Shown here piece after piece: positions 61,674 through 64,000 of a DNA stretch of 64,000 bases. The stretch covers positions 434,001-498,000 of the forward strand of contig NZ_WTVG02000040.1 of NCBI RefSeq assembly GCF_012910705.2, given 5' to 3'. The notes under the pieces are model-generated. The model worked only from the letters and a program-made list of their open reading frames with translations. It was not told the origin of the DNA and ran no database searches. The stretch comes from Aromatoleum anaerobium (lineage in GTDB: Bacteria > Pseudomonadota > Gammaproteobacteria > Burkholderiales > Rhodocyclaceae). A program made the translations under genes and the position numbers. Position 1 is the stretch's first letter; the number at the start of each line of letters is the position of its first letter.

Positions 61674-62813
61674 ATGAATCAGAACGCTCACATGACCAAT
61701 GCTGCCTTCGCGTGGCGGGCAGACACCCCGCACAACCAGCTTCCCCCGCTACCGCCGGCGATCGAACTGGAAACGCGAGCGGTGCTCAAGCGTTGCATTG
61801 ATGCACGCACTGCCTTGGCCGAACTGAAGCAGGCGGCCGAGCTGATTCCCAACCAGACTGTGCTCATCAACACGATCCCGCTGCTTGAAGCCAAGGACAG
61901 CTCGGAGATCGAAAGCATCGTAACCACCACCGATCTGCTGTTCCGGCACGCCCAGGGGGCCGACAGTCAAGCGGACCCGGCTACGAAGGAAGCACTACGT
62001 TATCGCACCGCGCTCTACCAGGGTTTCCAGTCCCTGGAGCAGCGACCGCTTTGCACCGGCACTGCGGTAGAAATCTGCCGCACGCTCAAGGGCGTGGAGA
62101 TGGACATTCGCCGCACTCCGGGCACTCAACTCGCCAATGACTGCACCGGTGAGGTGATTTATACGCCGCCGGAGGGAGAAGCGACGCTGCGCGATTTGCT
62201 CGCCAACTGGGAGCGTTTTCTGCACAACGAAACGGGACTGGACCCTCTTGTCCGCATGGCAGTTGGACATTACCAGTTCGAGGCCATCCACCCGTTCTCG
62301 GACGGCAATGGTCGCACCGGACGTGTGCTCAACATCCTCTACCTGATCCAGGAAGACCTGCTGACACTGCCCATCCTCTACCTCAGCCGCTACATCATTG
62401 CCCACAAGGCCGACTACTACCGCCTGCTGCTCGATGTGACCCGCGATCAGGCATGGGAGCCGTGGCTGCTCTACATGCTTACCGCGGTCGAAGAGACGGC
62501 CCGCTGGACGGGCGCGAAGATCGCTGCCATCCGCGCGCTCGCCGAACACACCACGGGCTTCGTGCGCGAGCGACTGCCCAAGACCTACTCCCGCGAACTG
62601 GTGGACGTGATCTTCGAGCAACCCTATTGCCGCATCGGCAACGTCGTCGACAAGCAGATCGCGCAGCGCCAGGCCGCATCACGCTACCTGAAGGAACTCG
62701 TCGCACTCGGCGTGCTGCGCGAAGCCCAGGTTGGCAAGGAAAAACTTTTCATCCATCCCAAGCTGATGCAGTTGCTCATCCGCGACAGCAACGACTTCAA
62801 GCCCTACGCCTGA
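61674..62813 (+). CDS. Fic family AMP-transferase-type protein
   Basis: A 379-residue Fic protein. The catalytic motif HPFSDGNGRTGR (residues 206-217) is complete, so it should transfer AMP or another nucleotide part to a target protein. Before it lies the class II inhibitory helix motif in the N-terminal part, SSEIES (residues 76-81), close to the consensus S/T-xxx-E-G/N but with Ser in the last position. A winged-helix-like C-terminal domain (residues 285-379) may bind DNA or peptides. ATG 61674 is chosen; GTG 61662 and ATG 61692 are alternatives, and no clear ribosome site is visible. The next gene is a DNA methyltransferase, so it is likely part of a restriction/defence locus. Confidence 0.9.
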   Translation: MNQNAHMTNAAFAWRADTPHNQLPPLPPAIELETRAVLKRCIDARTALAELKQAAELIPNQTVLINTIPLLEAKDSSEIESIVTTTDLLFRHAQGADSQADPATKEALRYRTALYQGFQSLEQRPLCTGTAVEICRTLKGVEMDIRRTPGTQLANDCTGEVIYTPPEGEATLRDLLANWERFLHNETGLDPLVRMAVGHYQFEAIHPFSDGNGRTGRVLNILYLIQEDLLTLPILYLSRYIIAHKADYYRLLLDVTRDQAWEPWLLYMLTAVEETARWTGAKIAAIRALAEHTTGFVRERLPKTYSRELVDVIFEQPYCRIGNVVDKQIAQRQAASRYLKELVALGVLREAQVGKEKLFIHPKLMQLLIRDSNDFKPYA

Positions 62814-62834
62814 AGCAACCCGGAACGCATGACC

Positions 62835-64000
62835 ATGAGCAAGCACAAAGAACGATTCATCGAACTGCTGAACGAGCTCTTCCAGCTCAACCAGCCCGAG
62901 CTCGACTTCGGCCTCTACCGCATCCTTCACGCCCGCAGCGCGCAGATCAAGGCCTTCATCGACACCGAACTCGGTGCCGAAATCGACGCCCAGTTCGCCG
63001 GCGAATCGCAGGCCGGCGCGCACGACGCGCTGGAAGCCGCGCGCGTGCGCGTGGCCGAGACCCTCGGCGAAGACGTCTTCCTGCCCACCGGCCAGCTCAA
63101 GCCTGAATACCGCGTCACCAAGGTCGGCAAGGAATTCGAACTCGCGCAGCAACGCGCGCGCGAAGGCGGCGGCGTGCTGGCCGACGACGCGCAGGTGTAC
63201 GAGCACCTCTACCGCTTCTTCAGCCGCTACTATGACAAGGGCGACTTCATGTCGAAGCGCTACTTCGTCGCCGAAAACGACAGCCGCGCCGCCCCCTACG
63301 CCATCCCCTACGACGGCCGCGAGGTGATGCTGCACTGGGCCAACAAGGACCAGTACTACATCAAGTCCAGCGAAACCCTCACGAATTTCAGCTTCGACCT
63401 CGCCGCGGCGCAGGCGCGGGTGCAGGGCGCGCAGGCCGGTTTCGACTTCGACACGCGCAGCGAAGCGCCCCTGAAGGTGCATTTCCGCCTCGCCGCTGCC
63501 ACCGAAGGCGAACACAACAACGTCAAGGAAGGGCAGGAGCGCTTCTTCATCCTGCATGCCGCGGAACCGCTGCGCCTCGAAACCGGCGCCACCGGCCAGC
63601 CCGAACTGGTGATTCAGTTCGACTACCGCCCGGACCCGGAAAAGACCGGGCAGGCCGGCACCTGGCAGCAAAAGCGCCTCGCCGAAGCCGAACAGGCGGT
63701 GCGCGAACGGCTACCGGCCTTCGCGACCGAGCACCCGCAGGCGCGCGCCTTCGCGCAGCCCCTGTTCGCCCTGGCCCCCACGGAGAAGCAGCCCAACCGC
63801 ACGCTGCTGGCCAAATACCTCGGCCAATTCACCGCGCGCAACACCATGGACTACTTCATCCACAAGAACCTGGGCGGCTTCCTGCGGCGCGAGCTGGATT
63901 TCTACATCAAGAACGAGATCATGCGCCTCGACGACATCGAGGCCGCCGACGCGCCGCGCGTCGAGGACTACCTGACGAAGCTGCGCGTGCTGCGCCGCAT
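62835..64000 (+). CDS. Site-specific DNA methyltransferase, N-terminal part (runs off window)
   Basis: An open frame of 388 complete codons without stop to the window end. The N-terminal sequence (LLNELFQLNQPELDFGLYRIL) and the following blocks FFSRYYDKGDFMSKRYF, IPYDGREVMLHWANKDQYYIK and YLGQFTARNTMDYFIHKNLGGF are characteristic of large adenine-specific DNA methyltransferases of type III-like restriction-modification systems. The catalytic motif and SAM site lie beyond the window. ATG 62835 (MSKHKERF) is used; ATG 62829 is two codons upstream. It starts 21 bases after fic, so the two are probably cotranscribed. The rest of the system is not visible. Confidence 0.78.
   Translation, partial: MSKHKERFIELLNELFQLNQPELDFGLYRILHARSAQIKAFIDTELGAEIDAQFAGESQAGAHDALEAARVRVAETLGEDVFLPTGQLKPEYRVTKVGKEFELAQQRAREGGGVLADDAQVYEHLYRFFSRYYDKGDFMSKRYFVAENDSRAAPYAIPYDGREVMLHWANKDQYYIKSSETLTNFSFDLAAAQARVQGAQAGFDFDTRSEAPLKVHFRLAAATEGEHNNVKEGQERFFILHAAEPLRLETGATGQPELVIQFDYRPDPEKTGQAGTWQQKRLAEAEQAVRERLPAFATEHPQARAFAQPLFALAPTEKQPNRTLLAKYLGQFTARNTMDYFIHKNLGGFLRRELDFYIKNEIMRLDDIEAADAPRVEDYLTKLRVLRR

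Overview
The window is high-GC chromosomal DNA from a Gram-negative bacterium. Gene content fits a betaproteobacterium of the Azoarcus/Aromatoleum/Thauera type: parE-HAD-parC, a MutL with an endonuclease motif, tRNA promoters with clear -35/-10 boxes, a TonB receptor, a lipid A N-terminal-domain protein and a full Mrp antiporter operon. The taxonomic call is inference; no rRNA gene is present.

Layout. 1-1250: right end of an integrated element, made of the C-terminal part of a large serine recombinase, a 3' fragment of an initiator tRNA (attachment scar) and the terminator that would belong to that tRNA. 1410-5267: LigB-type dioxygenase, VIT-family transporter, alpha/beta hydrolase and cardiolipin synthase-type phospholipase D. 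5539-9976: an operon of TonB-dependent receptor, YfiR and a GGDEF/EAL protein that would link an outer-membrane receptor to cyclic-di-GMP. 10189-13866: PutA. 14537-20536: Mrp Na+/H+ antiporter operon mrpAB-C-D-E-F-G on the minus strand, followed by tRNA-Arg. 20952-31971: metabolic and housekeeping genes (tandem-Cache protein, GH13 glucosidase, glucokinase, phosphoesterase, lipid kinase, atypical pyrophosphatase, trmA, AI-2E transporter, tyrB, alcohol dehydrogenase).

32086-37776: PepSY and cytochrome b pair, then a sulfatase-fold phosphotransferase and a GT2 / LAB_N / GT39 trio that looks like lipid A or envelope glycan decoration. 38223-44017: a tightly overlapping minus-strand operon of two HMA-like proteins, a ferritin-like protein, three small membrane proteins (one His-rich), a P1B-type metal ATPase with an unusual membrane metal motif, a PAP2 phosphatase and DgkA. 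This is the least conventional system in the window. It is followed by tRNA-Ser and lysC.

45938-61471: an HTH regulator with a strong promoter and a palindromic candidate operator, radical SAM protein, queD, a six-gene minus-strand operon (purN, DUF3108, rsmB, phospholipase D, mscS, desaturase), mutL, parE, a HAD phosphatase and parC. The mutL open frame lacks a usable start at the expected site and looks shifted by one base. 61472-64000: an array of short inverted repeats, then a Fic enzyme and the N-terminal part of a DNA methyltransferase that runs off the window, probably the left edge of a restriction/defence island.

No stretch longer than about 300 bases lacks a gene.
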